64,000 nucleotides of DNA from Segetibacter aerophilus (GCF_007991655.1 NZ_BJYT01000001.1:248001-312000), one strand, 5' to 3'. Shown: positions 9,599 to 19,214, counted from the stretch's first letter. The notes: generated from the sequence alone by a model not told the origin. A program made the numbers and translations.

Positions 9599-10633
9599 AT
9601 GAATTCAGACAAAATCTTCTTTAGTTACTCGAGAACAGATGCCTCAGATTTTTCATTAAGACTTGCGCTTGATCTTAAAAAGGAGGGCTTTAATATTTGG
9701 ATTGATCAGAAAGATATTAGGGCAGGATCAGAGTGGGATCTTGAAATTGAAAAGGCATTGGAGACATGTGATTGTCTGTTGTTTGTTCAATCAACAAAAT
9801 CAGTAACGTCTGCAAATGTTTTAAATGAAGTCTACTATGCACTTGACCAAAATAAGAGAGTAATACCACTACCCATTCATACTTGTAAAACCCCTTTTAG
9901 GATAAAGCGATTAAACTATATTGATTTTACTTCCGACTATGATGCCGGTTTAGCTATGCTAATAAATGAGCTAAGGAGTGAACCAATTGAAGATATACAC
10001 GAACATCAGGAAGAAGATAAGTTTAAAAGGTTTTCAAAGCTTTTATTCTCTAAGACCTCGAAAATTGTTATGTCCGTTTTTTTACTAGTTATTATTTCAG
10101 TCTTTTTCTATACAAAAACTAAAAAACCAGTAAGCAGGTCTAATGAAGAAATTAAAAATACACTAGAGAACTTTGCAGGTAACTATACGTTAGTTGATGT
10201 TAAACCCGATGCAAGATTAAAAAGAGGGTATCTTAAAATTGAAAAGGCAGAGGAGAAAAAAGTTAAGATCCGCACCAACTTTCAGTTCTACTATTTCCGA
10301 ACAAACGACACCGCCTTTTTCGATATTTTAAATGGATTTGCAGAGTGCGCATCATGCGAATTAAAAGATGAAATGCGTTTTGCAGATAAGAGAATTGATA
10401 TTGGAGCCAATCGATATAGAATTTCAAAGATAGCAGAGCGGGGAAAAAAGCTAGGAGACACTACTTTTAGTGCGGGCTATAATAGTGCCATTCCTGCTTC
10501 TGTAATCCTACATATAATTGATAGAGACACTCTTAACATTAAAGTGACCTTGTCTGTTTCTACTCCTATTTCCGGAGACTTTGTGGTTGACCCTTTTATC
10601 TACACATTCACCTTTAAAAGAAATGATGATTAA
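9599..10633 (+). CDS. TIR-domain protein with one transmembrane helix and unknown C-terminal domain
   Basis: 344 residues. Residues about 5-125 form a TIR domain: KIFFSYSRTDASDFS at the start, then WIDQKDIRAGSEWDLEIEKAL, in which E49 is a candidate for the NADase glutamate, then LLFVQS. Residues about 154-172 are a single membrane helix. Residues about 180-344 are a beta-rich domain I do not recognise (ENFAGNYTLVDVKPDARLKRGYLKI), with no signal peptide. The topology implies a cytoplasmic TIR and an outside C-terminal domain. Bacterial TIR proteins are often NAD-consuming defence or signalling effectors, but no partner defence gene is adjacent. The gene looks more AT-rich than its neighbours, which may mean transfer. 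Function is unproven. Confidence 0.8.
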   Translation: MNSDKIFFSYSRTDASDFSLRLALDLKKEGFNIWIDQKDIRAGSEWDLEIEKALETCDCLLFVQSTKSVTSANVLNEVYYALDQNKRVIPLPIHTCKTPFRIKRLNYIDFTSDYDAGLAMLINELRSEPIEDIHEHQEEDKFKRFSKLLFSKTSKIVMSVFLLVIISVFFYTKTKKPVSRSNEEIKNTLENFAGNYTLVDVKPDARLKRGYLKIEKAEEKKVKIRTNFQFYYFRTNDTAFFDILNGFAECASCELKDEMRFADKRIDIGANRYRISKIAERGKKLGDTTFSAGYNSAIPASVILHIIDRDTLNIKVTLSVSTPISGDFVVDPFIYTFTFKRNDD

Positions 10634-10648
10634 AAGGTTTAAACCTTT
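10633..10648. terminator. Perfect palindrome between TIR gene and small ORF
   Basis: AAAGGTTTAAACCTTT (10633-10648) is a perfect 16-bp palindrome overlapping the last base of the TIR stop codon and lying between convergent genes. There is no clear T-run, so a terminator role is only suggested. Confidence 0.3.
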
Positions 10649-10679
10649 CTCTTAGATGTGTCGCAAGCGGAGGTCGTTA

Positions 10680-10868
10680 TTATTCCGGATCTTTTGGATT
10701 ACCAGTCAAAGGATTAATCGTTCCTTCTTCTTCAAGTGGCTCTTTAGGATCAAAAAAACCTTTTAACTCTGTAATCTGTGGATCGGTCTTATTCGTTTCT
10801 ATCCTTTTGGCGTCTCTTTGTTCTTTGTCATCTGCAGACTGTTCTTTTGAATTTGTTGATAAGCTCAT
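10680..10868 (-). CDS. Small hydrophilic hypothetical protein
   Basis: 62 residues, highly charged and rich in E, D, K, N and T, with no hydrophobic segment and a proline-rich end (NPLTGNPKDPE). It is probably disordered. It lies 91 bp downstream of the DUF2723 gene on the same strand and could be its last operon member. No family was recognised. The composition (no rare amino acid clusters, well-formed start and stop) makes it a likely real gene, but an accidental ORF cannot be excluded. Confidence 0.5.
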   Translation of the reverse strand: MSLSTNSKEQSADDKEQRDAKRIETNKTDPQITELKGFFDPKEPLEEEGTINPLTGNPKDPE

Positions 10869-10959
10869 AATAATTTGTTTTATGACTAAACAACAAAAGG
10901 GGTAAGTAAAGGTTCAAATGTCAAATACCCATTATGTGAGGCTGCCGTTCCTTTCCATC

Positions 10960-13900
10960 TTATTTTGAATTCATTTGTTCACCTCCGTTTTCCTGCGAAC
11001 GCGGCGTATACATTTCCTGCATTTTATCCATTGTGCTTAAAAGATTTTCAGTCATGCTCTTTTCCATCAACATCGCTTCTGCTTTATTTCCTTCTAACGA
11101 ATTGTAGAAACGAATCTGCTGGGTAAGATCCTTTTTTATTGACCCACTTACCGTTTGCACAAGGTCTTTAGCGTCGGCCCTATAGCATGCCTCTAAAAAT
11201 GCCAAAGAGTTCCGGTTATGCATATTGCCTGTACTGATATGGCCATAGGGGAAATTGTATTCAGGCATCATTTTATCTGCCTTGTGTAAAAATTTTCTTG
11301 CTTCTTCTTTCCTGCCTTTTGCGCTTAAGTCAAAAGCGAGTTCTGCATAGGAGCTGCGGATAGCAATCAACTGACGCCGGTTAGGTTCATCAAAATAAAC
11401 ACCCGGAATATTTGCGTTACCACTTGCAAATTTGTTCATCAGCTTATCCGCCATCCAATCAGTATTAATGTTGTCGCCTTCTACAGGAACAAACCGATAC
11501 GCCATTCCATCTTTTCTCAAGTATCGACCAAACCCTAACTCGTCATACTGTGTAGTGAAATAAATTGGCCGTTTCCATTTATTTGCCGCAATAACATTCA
11601 AAACTGCAAGGTCATTTTTCATCAAAATATCTTTCGGAATATCAAACCTTACCTCACTCGCCACAGTGTCTTTTGCATTTACTGTTCCATTTTGTTTTAC
11701 AAGATTAACATCAACTGGTATAGACACTTTATGAACCGGGAAAGTATTGATCATATCACTGCCGCCGGCAGGCATCATCTTACTTTGGTCATCGCTTCCA
11801 ACATAATTCTTTAGCAGGTCGTACAGATCGAAATACTGGTTGTTATTTATTCCCGGTAATGGTCGGTAACGGATATAGTCTCTTTTGCGACCCTGTATCT
11901 GTTCGGGTCCCCAGATCAAATCCACCGGCTCACTCTGGTTAATCTTATACCGCATTTGATTTATGTACCAATCCGTTCCTGCCAATGGATTAATCACCAC
12001 CCTTACATCCGGACGAATGCCCTCGACCTCCTGTGCATACCAGAGCGGGTAGGTGTCATTATCTCCCCCGGTAAAAAGAATAGCATTAGGCGCGCAACTT
12101 TCCAGGTAGTCTTTTGCTGAATCTCTTGCCAGTTGCTTCTTACTACGATCATGGTCATCCCACTCCTGCGCGCCCATTAGCACAGGCACTGCAAGCAGGC
12201 AAACTAAAGTTGCGAGATTCGTTGCAAGGGTTCGACTCAGCTTTTGCGACAGCCATGCTATAACAGGTAAAACACCTAAACCTATCCAAACAGCGAAGGC
12301 GTAAAATGAACCGACATAAGCGTAATCCCTTTCCCGTGGTTGGTAGCCCGGCTGATTCAAATAGATCACGACAGCAAAACCTGTAAAAAAGAAGAGAATA
12401 AATACTACGTTGAAATCTTTCCCTGATCTTCTATATTGATAAACCAGTCCGGCGGCTCCAAGTAAAAATGGGAGCAGGAACAGCTTGTTGTGTGCTTTAT
12501 TATTTTTACTGCTGTCGGGCATCAGGCTTTGATCGCCATACAAAAGGTTATCAATTAAAGGGATGCCGGTAATCCAATTTCCGTCTCTTACGTTTGCAGG
12601 AAACATTCCTTGTACATCATTTTGCCTTCCCGAAAAGTTCCACATGAAATAGCGGAAATACATCCAATAAGTTTGATAGCTCACAAAGAATTTCAGGTTA
12701 TCACTAAAGTCAGGATCTCTTTCAAAAGTGCCGTCCGTGTTCTTGCCAATATTTAAAAATTGAGCATAGTAGTCCCTGTGATTTTGGTCGTTGCTTGCAT
12801 CCCAAACCCGGGGAAAAAGCATCATTTGGTTTTCGTCGTACACGTAATGTCCATCCTTTCCATTCTCTGCATATTTGTTTTTTGTTTTGATATACTTCGT
12901 CGAAGTTTCTTTAAAATCTATCGGATCTGCTGTAAACTTTTGACCGTACAACAACGGAAAATCTCCGTATTGCTCCCTGCTTAAATATCCCTGCAAACTC
13001 AAGGGGTTATCTACATTAAACATATCAACAGCAGGGTCGGCATTACTACGAATCATTGTCGTGATGTATGTGCTATACCCAATCAGCATGAAGACAAACG
13101 ACCAGAGGCCCAAACCAACGAAGCTGTAGTTTTTCTTTTTTGCCCACCTCAGCCCATACACGATCAACCCGGCAAGCAAAACAAAAAAAGCAATAAAGCC
13201 ACTGAAAAAAGGCCATCCAAGGTTATTCACGAAAAACACATCAAAAGAGCCGGCCCAGTTAATCGTGAATTGGATAACAGCTTTTTGAACAATACCAGTG
13301 ATGATGCAGCCAACAACAAAAGCTATGAGGGCGCCTTTCTTTGTCGGCTTGTATCGCTTGTAATAATACACCATTACAATGGCGGGAATGGTCAACAGGT
13401 TAAGTAAGTGAACGCCGATGGAGAGGCCAATCATAAAGGCGATGAAGATGATCCATCTGTCAGCACTGATGCCAGTTTGGGTTTCATTGTCTACTGCATG
13501 TTCCCATTTTAGTATTGCCCAAAAAACAATGGCCGTAAAAACTGAGCTTAGTGCATATACTTCCCCTTCCACGGCGGAAAACCAGAACGAATCGCTGAAT
13601 GTATAAGCCAGCGCACCTACTGCGCCTGCAGCCATAACCGCAATTACATCGCTACTTTGTAGAGCTTGTTTTCCCTGATGAATAATTTTTTTCGCGAAAT
13701 GAGTAATCGTCCAAAAAAGGAAGAGAATAGTAAAGCCGCTCATTAATGCACTCATCACGTTTACAGCTTTTGCGGCAGTATTTGGATTATCGCCAAAAAT
13801 GATAATAAAGAAACGTCCAAGCAATACAAACAATGGTGCTCCCGGTGGATGAGGAACCTGCAATTTATAAGCGGTGCTCACGAGTTCTCCGCAGTCCCAC

Positions 13901-13995
13901 AAACTTCCACCAGCCTCAGTTGTTAGCAGGTACACGGTGCAAGCAATCATACAAACAACCCACCCTGTAATGTTATTAATACGACTATAATTCAT
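10960..13995 (-). CDS. DUF2723 (glycosyltransferase family 117-like) membrane protein
   Basis: 1011 residues. The N-terminal half carries about twelve membrane helices; the C-terminal half is mostly soluble and helical, with TPR-like character near the end. The start LTTEAGGSLWDCGELVSTAYKLQVPHPPG is the DUF2723 signature (the D and E in WDCGE lie where GT-C glycosyltransferases have catalytic acidic residues). DUF2723 is related to eukaryotic TMEM260, a protein O-mannosyltransferase. In Bacteroidota the role may be O-glycosylation of periplasmic or surface proteins (inference). ATG at 13995 gives the first helix directly. Confidence 0.85.
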   Translation of the reverse strand: MNYSRINNITGWVVCMIACTVYLLTTEAGGSLWDCGELVSTAYKLQVPHPPGAPLFVLLGRFFIIIFGDNPNTAAKAVNVMSALMSGFTILFLFWTITHFAKKIIHQGKQALQSSDVIAVMAAGAVGALAYTFSDSFWFSAVEGEVYALSSVFTAIVFWAILKWEHAVDNETQTGISADRWIIFIAFMIGLSIGVHLLNLLTIPAIVMVYYYKRYKPTKKGALIAFVVGCIITGIVQKAVIQFTINWAGSFDVFFVNNLGWPFFSGFIAFFVLLAGLIVYGLRWAKKKNYSFVGLGLWSFVFMLIGYSTYITTMIRSNADPAVDMFNVDNPLSLQGYLSREQYGDFPLLYGQKFTADPIDFKETSTKYIKTKNKYAENGKDGHYVYDENQMMLFPRVWDASNDQNHRDYYAQFLNIGKNTDGTFERDPDFSDNLKFFVSYQTYWMYFRYFMWNFSGRQNDVQGMFPANVRDGNWITGIPLIDNLLYGDQSLMPDSSKNNKAHNKLFLLPFLLGAAGLVYQYRRSGKDFNVVFILFFFTGFAVVIYLNQPGYQPRERDYAYVGSFYAFAVWIGLGVLPVIAWLSQKLSRTLATNLATLVCLLAVPVLMGAQEWDDHDRSKKQLARDSAKDYLESCAPNAILFTGGDNDTYPLWYAQEVEGIRPDVRVVINPLAGTDWYINQMRYKINQSEPVDLIWGPEQIQGRKRDYIRYRPLPGINNNQYFDLYDLLKNYVGSDDQSKMMPAGGSDMINTFPVHKVSIPVDVNLVKQNGTVNAKDTVASEVRFDIPKDILMKNDLAVLNVIAANKWKRPIYFTTQYDELGFGRYLRKDGMAYRFVPVEGDNINTDWMADKLMNKFASGNANIPGVYFDEPNRRQLIAIRSSYAELAFDLSAKGRKEEARKFLHKADKMMPEYNFPYGHISTGNMHNRNSLAFLEACYRADAKDLVQTVSGSIKKDLTQQIRFYNSLEGNKAEAMLMEKSMTENLLSTMDKMQEMYTPRSQENGGEQMNSK

Positions 13996-14326
13996 TGTGT
14001 TTATTGTATTTTTTTAGGCAATAGATTTCCTTATCCAGCAGTGAAAGTTGTTGCTGGAGAGTTTTTTGATCAAAAAATAAGATGGTAGTTACCCGCTCTT
14101 TAATTTAGGTTTCATCGCGAAACAGTTAGAATTGTAGTTGTAGGTTTCAGGCAATAGGAATGCTATTAGACATCGTTGTGTCACTCACTTTTACATTTTA
14201 TGTTAACTCACCTTTTAGAGCTGTAATGTTTCATAGTAAGGCGAAATCACCTGTTGAACAAGCTTTTAGTAAGCATGATTCTTCAAACAGAATTTATATT
14301 TCTTAAAGCTGCTCTTTAACTTTCGA
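13996..14326. other. Intergenic region with repeat copy c
   Basis: 331 bp between the M56 gene end and the DUF2723 start, both on the minus strand. It holds dispersed repeat copy c (14136-14194) and a short hairpin CCAGCA/TGCTGG (14035-14040 with 14052-14057) whose role is unclear. No further gene was seen. Confidence 0.5.
14136..14194 (-). repeat. Dispersed intergenic repeat, copy c
   Basis: On the minus strand the copy reads GTGAGTGACACAACGATG, followed by TCTAATAGCATT and GCCTGAAACC. It points toward the DUF2723 start about 140 bp away. The 5' GTACAA box is replaced by GTAAAA. Confidence 0.8.
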
Positions 14327-15652
14327 TTAGATGAAAGTTTGTATGGCTGAAGAAGTATAGAAGCGACTTTCGTTCTCCATATTCATCGCGCGATCTAAGG
14401 AATAGAATCGATTGAGCTTTGGGTCATTGCCGTAGCTACGAATTGAAATAGCGTCCTTTCTTTTTATAGCTGCAATACCTGGTTCCAGGTTTATTTTTAC
14501 TTCAATTGAGAAGCTGTTCGCCACCGACGCCGTGTCAATCATAAACCTGATTGCGTTGCTCTTTAAATTGATATAGCCGTTCTTTTCCAAAAGACTCTTT
14601 AGCCTGTCTTTCTCATTTTGAATAAGTGTAAGGTTAAGTAGTTCGCCCGGCTTTAATAACGACTTATCCTTTTCTTGTACCACGATTGCTTTCACCTTTT
14701 CGTCAGGGATAGAATAGGTAAGTGTGCTTAAAGTAAAAGTCTCAGTAGTAACACTTGCTACTTTATCTGTTTTAGGGGCAACTTCTTTGCTATTCCTAAA
14801 GGCAAGCAACAACACAACTACCATGGGAACGAGCAATGAAAATTTTAATAAGTGCAGCTGAGATGTTTTTGATTTATTCATCATTATAATCCTGGTCTTC
14901 AGAGAAGAAAACTTCAAACTGCTTGCAATAGATGAAGGGATTTCGCCTGTAACTTTTAGCAACAGGTACTGGTAGCTTTTTCTGTCCACACCCCTTGTTA
15001 CTACCGCATCATCTGCAATAAATTCAAGGTTTTCCCTTACCGCTTTTTTTATCATCCATGCAAACGGGTTATACCAGTTGAGAACGCAAATGATCTCGAG
15101 CACTAGCATGTCTAACGAGTGTTTCTCCTGCACATGAATTCGCTCATGTTTTAAGATGTCATGAAGTTCTTTCTCGCTATAGTTATTGACGTTTATAAAG
15201 ATGTTATCTAAAAAAGAAAACGGGAGTATTTGCTGAGGAATGTTGTAAACGATGTCATCGCCAATAGCCACCACCGTCGACTGTGCTTTGATTTTTTGAA
15301 TTGAGAAAAACTGTACTAATAATCTAAAAACTAATGCAATGGAAACGAGGAGAAAAACAACAGAAACTATCTGCCAATACACCACCATACCCGCGTTATT
15401 ACTTTCAGCACCAATCTCAATTGCATGAATTGATGGGATTTCATTGACAAGAGAAATAACGCTCTGCTCCTTAGGCTGTATGAATACACTCACGTTAATA
15501 AACGGCACAACTAAAGATAGCAGCGAAGACGCCAGTAGGAAGTACCTGTTCCATCTATAATAAGTCATTCTTTTCAGTAGCAACGTATAGAACAGAAAAA
15601 CGATGGCGAGGCTGATAGAGACTTTTAGTGCGTATTCGAAATAGACGGGCAT
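14327..15652 (-). CDS. M56 family (BlaR1/MecR1-like) membrane metallopeptidase
   Basis: 441 residues. The N-terminal part holds membrane segments (about residues 8-26, 36-56 and 92-115), followed by a gluzincin metalloprotease domain with HERIH at 169-173 and the downstream NLEFIADDAVV motif. A further membrane segment follows near residue 275. The last 130 residues form an extracytoplasmic tail without a penicillin-binding domain, so this is not a true beta-lactam sensor. In such pairs the protease relays a signal by cleaving the BlaI-type repressor. The gene starts 10 bp after the blaI-like stop, which indicates an operon. The signal is unknown. Confidence 0.87.
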   Translation of the reverse strand: MPVYFEYALKVSISLAIVFLFYTLLLKRMTYYRWNRYFLLASSLLSLVVPFINVSVFIQPKEQSVISLVNEIPSIHAIEIGAESNNAGMVVYWQIVSVVFLLVSIALVFRLLVQFFSIQKIKAQSTVVAIGDDIVYNIPQQILPFSFLDNIFINVNNYSEKELHDILKHERIHVQEKHSLDMLVLEIICVLNWYNPFAWMIKKAVRENLEFIADDAVVTRGVDRKSYQYLLLKVTGEIPSSIASSLKFSSLKTRIIMMNKSKTSQLHLLKFSLLVPMVVVLLLAFRNSKEVAPKTDKVASVTTETFTLSTLTYSIPDEKVKAIVVQEKDKSLLKPGELLNLTLIQNEKDRLKSLLEKNGYINLKSNAIRFMIDTASVANSFSIEVKINLEPGIAAIKRKDAISIRSYGNDPKLNRFYSLDRAMNMENESRFYTSSAIQTFI

Positions 15653-15662
15653 AATCGTTTAT

Positions 15663-16022
15663 TTATTTTTTTTCTTCAATAAGGGCGATGATTTCTTTCA
15701 GTTCTTTCGGATTCAACTTTTTTTGTGACACAAAAAAGTTGACCATTTCTTTATAGGAGTTATTGAAATAACTCTGCACAAAACCTTGCATGAATTGTTG
15801 CTTATACTCTTCGGCTTGAACTACGGCTTTGTACAAATAAGTATTTCCCAATAAACGGCTGGTAACAAATCCTTTCTTTTCCAGGTTTTTAATGGTAGAT
15901 GCAAGGGTAGTGTAAGGAGGTTTTGGGTCAGGCATTTGATCAAGAAAGACTTTCACATTTCCCTCTTGCAGATTCCAGATCACCTGCATCAACTCTTCTT
16001 CCTGCTGAGATAATTTTTCCAA
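15663..16022 (-). CDS. BlaI/MecI/CopY family transcriptional repressor
   Basis: 119 residues if started at TTG (16020-16022), giving MEKLSQQEEELMQVIW, which matches where the family begins. The frame stays open upstream to an ATG at 16166, but that would add 48 residues unlike the family and would put the palindromic operator inside the coding region. The winged-helix part covers residues about 1-75 (PPYTTLASTIKNLEKKGFV is the recognition helix and wing) and a C-terminal dimerisation part follows. It likely represses itself and the adjacent M56 gene. Confidence 0.88.
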   Translation of the reverse strand: MEKLSQQEEELMQVIWNLQEGNVKVFLDQMPDPKPPYTTLASTIKNLEKKGFVTSRLLGNTYLYKAVVQAEEYKQQFMQGFVQSYFNNSYKEMVNFFVSQKKLNPKELKEIIALIEEKK

Positions 16023-16032
16023 GTTCGATGTT

Positions 16033-16057
16033 TTCGTAAAATTACGAATAGTTCGTA
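16033..16057. promoter_or_regulatory. Candidate BlaI-type operator (two overlapping palindromes)
   Basis: TACGAATAGTTCGTA at 16043-16057 is a perfect 6-3-6 inverted repeat. TTCGTAAAATTACGAA at 16033-16048 is a second one, with 7-bp arms around AA. They overlap and lie 11 bp upstream of the proposed TTG start. BlaI/CopY regulators bind dyads of the TAC..GTA type, so autoregulation is the natural reading. Confidence 0.65.
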
Positions 16058-16213
16058 GATCGCAAAATTTATTTTTATTTTTTGCCCGGTGGTTTTTTCT
16101 TAAGGTGTTAGTTTGGCGTAGGGTGAATTTTTTTGGATAAGAGGAGCTTAAAAGAAATAATTGCAAAGGCTTAATTTTTGCAAAAAACTTAAAAACTAAT
16201 AATTCGTATCAAC

Positions 16214-17221
16214 ATGGAATTAAGAAAATTAGGAGAGTCGGAGGTAATGGTTACACCGATGGCTTTTGGTGCATGGGCTATTGGAGGTTGGATGTGGGGT
16301 GGGGCAGAAGAGAAGGAGGCAATCGAAGCGATCAAAGCGGCGGTTACAGCTGGTATTACCACCATTGATATGGCGCCTGTTTACGGTTTTGGTCGAAGTG
16401 AAGAACTTGTCGGTAAAGCGATGAGCGGCATGGCAAGAGAGTCTTACCAGATACTTACAAAGTTTGGTATGAACTGGCAATCAGAAGAAGGTAAGTACTT
16501 TTTTGATTCTGTTGACAATGATGGCAATCCTTTTAAAATGTATAAGTGGGCGTCGAAACAGAAAATAATGCAGGAGTGTGAAGACTCTCTTCGCCGGCTA
16601 AAGACTGATTATATCGACCTCTACCAAATACATTGGCCCGATAGTACAACGCCCATTAGCGAAACATTTGAAGCTGTGCAAAGGTTGATCGAACAAGGAA
16701 AAGTAAGGGCCGCAGGAGTTTGTAACTACAATGTGCGGCAGGTAGATGAAGCCTTGAAGACAATCAAGTTGGCCTCTAACCAGGTTCCGTACTCAATGAT
16801 CAACAGGGATATAGAAATGAATGTAGTTCCGCAAGCAATTGAGCACAACATGGGAATCATTGCGTACAGCCCTTTACAAAGAGGTTTGTTAACAGGGAAA
16901 ATTAAACCAGGCCACCAGTTCAACGAAGGCGACACAAGAGAAGGCAACCGTTTTTATACTGACGAGAATATTGAAAGAACAAGAAAGCTGTTAGAGAAGA
17001 TTACTCCCATAGCTGAACAGCATGATGCGACGATTGCACAGCTTGTGATCAATTGGACTATTCACCGTCCCGGTGTTGCGTGTGTGTTGGTAGGGGCAAG
17101 AGATGCGAAACAAGTAAATGACAATGCTCAGTGCATGAGCTTCAGCTTAACAGAAGGTGAAATGAACCAGGTAACAAATGCTGCTGATGAATTTAGCCTT
17201 GCTGAAGAAAAGGTGCTGTAA
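16214..17221 (+). CDS. Aldo/keto reductase
   Basis: 335 residues, full-length for the family. The catalytic tetrad is visible: D and Y in TIDMAPVYGFGRSEE, K in ILTKFG and H in LYQIHWPD. C-terminal NADPH-binding residues lie in VLVGARDAKQVNDN. These cytosolic TIM-barrel enzymes reduce aldehydes or ketones with NADPH; the substrate is not evident. It is most like the IolS/YghZ-type branch. The neighbour downstream is mannonate dehydratase, so a role in sugar or uronate metabolism is possible but is only a context guess; the 242-bp gap with a repeat argues against a tight operon. It is divergent from blaI. Confidence 0.88.
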   Translation: MELRKLGESEVMVTPMAFGAWAIGGWMWGGAEEKEAIEAIKAAVTAGITTIDMAPVYGFGRSEELVGKAMSGMARESYQILTKFGMNWQSEEGKYFFDSVDNDGNPFKMYKWASKQKIMQECEDSLRRLKTDYIDLYQIHWPDSTTPISETFEAVQRLIEQGKVRAAGVCNYNVRQVDEALKTIKLASNQVPYSMINRDIEMNVVPQAIEHNMGIIAYSPLQRGLLTGKIKPGHQFNEGDTREGNRFYTDENIERTRKLLEKITPIAEQHDATIAQLVINWTIHRPGVACVLVGARDAKQVNDNAQCMSFSLTEGEMNQVTNAADEFSLAEEKVL

Positions 17222-17394
17222 TGTTGCAAACCTCGGCACAAAAAATCAGGCATTTCTTGTTGCCACTGTCCACTCACTGCTTTGTAACATCAGTAGCCGT
17301 ATCACGTTTTGATTCCAATTTTTTATCCTGTTGGTTACCCTTTATTTTTGAATGGATTTCGAGTGCTGGAAAATATTGAGTAAAAAGATTAAAA

Positions 17395-17456
17395 GTACAA
17401 GTGAGTGACACAACGATGTTGATATATATTCAAAAGCCAAGTACAAAATAAAAATA
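17395..17456 (+). repeat. Dispersed intergenic repeat, copy d
   Basis: GTACAA followed by GTGAGTGACACAACGATG, then TTGATATATATT and GCCAAGTACAAAATAAAAAT. It ends 8 nt before the uxuA ORF and points toward it. The core is an exact consensus match. Confidence 0.85.
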
Positions 17457-17463
17457 ACGAGCT

Positions 17464-18633
17464 ATGTTAATGGAGCAAACAATGCGCTGGTATGGTCCTA
17501 ACGATCCTGTAAGCCTGCAGGATATCAGGCAAGCGGGATGTACAGGAGTTGTTACGGCACTGCATCACATTCCTGTTGGCGAAATTTGGTCAACGGAAGA
17601 AATAGACAAAAGAAAAGCAGAGGTGGAGGCAGCGGGGTTGACATGGACCGTGATTGAAAGCTTGCCTGTGCATGAGGAAATCAAAAAGCAGATAGGCAAC
17701 TACGCTCAATATATCGACAACTATAAACAAAGTTTACGCAATGTGGCTACCTGCGGATTAAAGGTTGTCACTTATAATTTTATGCCGATCCTCGATTGGA
17801 TGCGCACCGATATCTCATATACGATGAAGGATGGTAGTAAGGCTTTGTATTTTGAGAAGGCCGCTTTTGTAGCTTTTGATCTTTATATCTTAAAACGTCC
17901 CGGTGCTGAAAAAGATTATACGCCCGAACAAATTGAAAAGGCTAAGCAACGCTTTAGTTCGATGACGGACCAGGAAAAAGATGTGCTGTATACAAATACG
18001 CTGCTTGGGCTGCCGGGTAGTGAAGAGCGTTTTACCGAAGAGCAGATCTTAGCTGCGTTGAAAACCTATGAGGGAATTGATGCGCATAAATTAAAACAGC
18101 ATCTTTTTTATTTTCTTCAACAAGTTGTTCCGGTTGCTGAGGAGGTAGGTTTAAAGATGGCTATTCATCCTGATGATCCTCCTTACCCTATTTTGAGTCT
18201 GCCGAGAGTGGTGAGTACTGAACAGGATGCGCAAGAACTGTTAGCTGCGGCTCCATCTCCTGCCAACGGGTTATGTTTCTGCACCGGATCTTATGGTGTT
18301 AGAGCAGACAACGACTTGCCGGGAATGGTGAAACGCTTAGGTGATCATATTCATTTTCTTCACCTCCGCAACACACGGAGAGATGAGGAGGGGAATTTTT
18401 ATGAAGCGGACCATTTGGATGGAGATGCCGATATGTACGCGGTAGTAAAGGAGATTGTAATGGTGATGCGTAAGAGAAAAGTTTCTATTCCGATGAGGCC
18501 CGATCATGGTCACCAGATGCTGGACGATTTGAGGAAGAAAACGTATCCCGGATATAGTGCCATTGGACGCCTTCGCGGACTTGCTGAATTAAGGGGATTG
18601 GAATTAGGGATTTCGAGAAGTATAACTTCTTAA
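17464..18633 (+). CDS. uxuA: Mannonate dehydratase
   Basis: 389 residues (ATG at 17464; an ATG three codons later at 17473, giving MEQTMRWYG, is an alternative start). It converts D-mannonate to 2-keto-3-deoxy-D-gluconate in hexuronate catabolism. Family motifs are the N-terminal [21 protein letters not shown] and the C-terminal RPDHGHQ, which contain the metal ligands. No uxaC, uxuB, kdgK or kdgA gene is adjacent, so the rest of the pathway must lie elsewhere. The stop is five bases from the stop of the convergent unknown gene. Confidence 0.95.
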   Translation: MLMEQTMRWYGPNDPVSLQDIRQAGCTGVVTALHHIPVGEIWSTEEIDKRKAEVEAAGLTWTVIESLPVHEEIKKQIGNYAQYIDNYKQSLRNVATCGLKVVTYNFMPILDWMRTDISYTMKDGSKALYFEKAAFVAFDLYILKRPGAEKDYTPEQIEKAKQRFSSMTDQEKDVLYTNTLLGLPGSEERFTEEQILAALKTYEGIDAHKLKQHLFYFLQQVVPVAEEVGLKMAIHPDDPPYPILSLPRVVSTEQDAQELLAAAPSPANGLCFCTGSYGVRADNDLPGMVKRLGDHIHFLHLRNTRRDEEGNFYEADHLDGDADMYAVVKEIVMVMRKRKVSIPMRPDHGHQMLDDLRKKTYPGYSAIGRLRGLAELRGLELGISRSITS

Positions 18634-18638
18634 ATACG

Positions 18639-19214
18639 TTAAGTGGTTAGATTGGTAGCACTTTCTAGTTTCGTAAGAACAAAATGGTAGGCGCTATAAA
18701 TCGATCTTAGTTTATCCAAATCAGTTATTCCGGTTTCAATAATTAACTCAAGGAAAGGTTTGTTTTCTGCACCTGCTGAAGAATGGTGAGTAGTAATCGC
18801 GAAAGTAAAATTTTCAAGATTTTGTATAACTGTTCTTACAGATGGATCTGCAAAGACATTCCTGACTTTGTCTTTGTCATTTGTTTTTATAATTACCTTT
18901 TTATCAAATTCTTCGTAGCCAATTTCGACATCCTGCATTCCAAAAAATTTTCCAATTTCATCTGTAAAATGCTCCTGGTGTATGGCGAAACGAAAGTCTG
19001 TTGACGCATGCAAAGGAGCAGTAAACGAGGTAGTTTCGTAACCACTTTCGAAACCGCCGCCAAGATCAATATCTATATCTAAAACAATCTGCTGATTGCC
19101 GTGTTCAATTACAACCTTATACTCCAGAGGATCTGGGTTTTGGGCAAACTGGTTACTTACCTGTTGCCAAATTTCTTCTTCTGTTGTCCCCCTAACAATG
19201 TTGTCTTTGTCCAT
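18639..19214 (-). CDS. Hypothetical protein
   Basis: 191 residues, acidic, with no signal peptide or membrane helix. It alternates beta-like stretches (EYKVVIEHGNQQIVLDIDIDLGGGF; KKVIIKTNDKDKVRNVF) with a C-terminal helical region. I do not recognise the family. It is convergent with uxuA, with stop codons 5 bp apart. The base composition and long reading frame support a real gene. An 87-codon ORF overlapping its start (19157-19420) was judged spurious. Confidence 0.65.
   Translation of the reverse strand: MDKDNIVRGTTEEEIWQQVSNQFAQNPDPLEYKVVIEHGNQQIVLDIDIDLGGGFESGYETTSFTAPLHASTDFRFAIHQEHFTDEIGKFFGMQDVEIGYEEFDKKVIIKTNDKDKVRNVFADPSVRTVIQNLENFTFAITTHHSSAGAENKPFLELIIETGITDLDKLRSIYSAYHFVLTKLESATNLTT

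Noticed and set aside
14035-14057. CCAGCA/TGCTGG hairpin as a terminator
   Set aside because: A T-run follows on the plus strand only, where no gene is being transcribed; on the minus strand it would lie in the DUF2723 leader.
15663-16166. Longer form of the BlaI repressor from ATG 16166
   Set aside because: The added 48 residues are unlike the family and would include the palindromic operator; TTG at 16020-16022 gives the canonical start.
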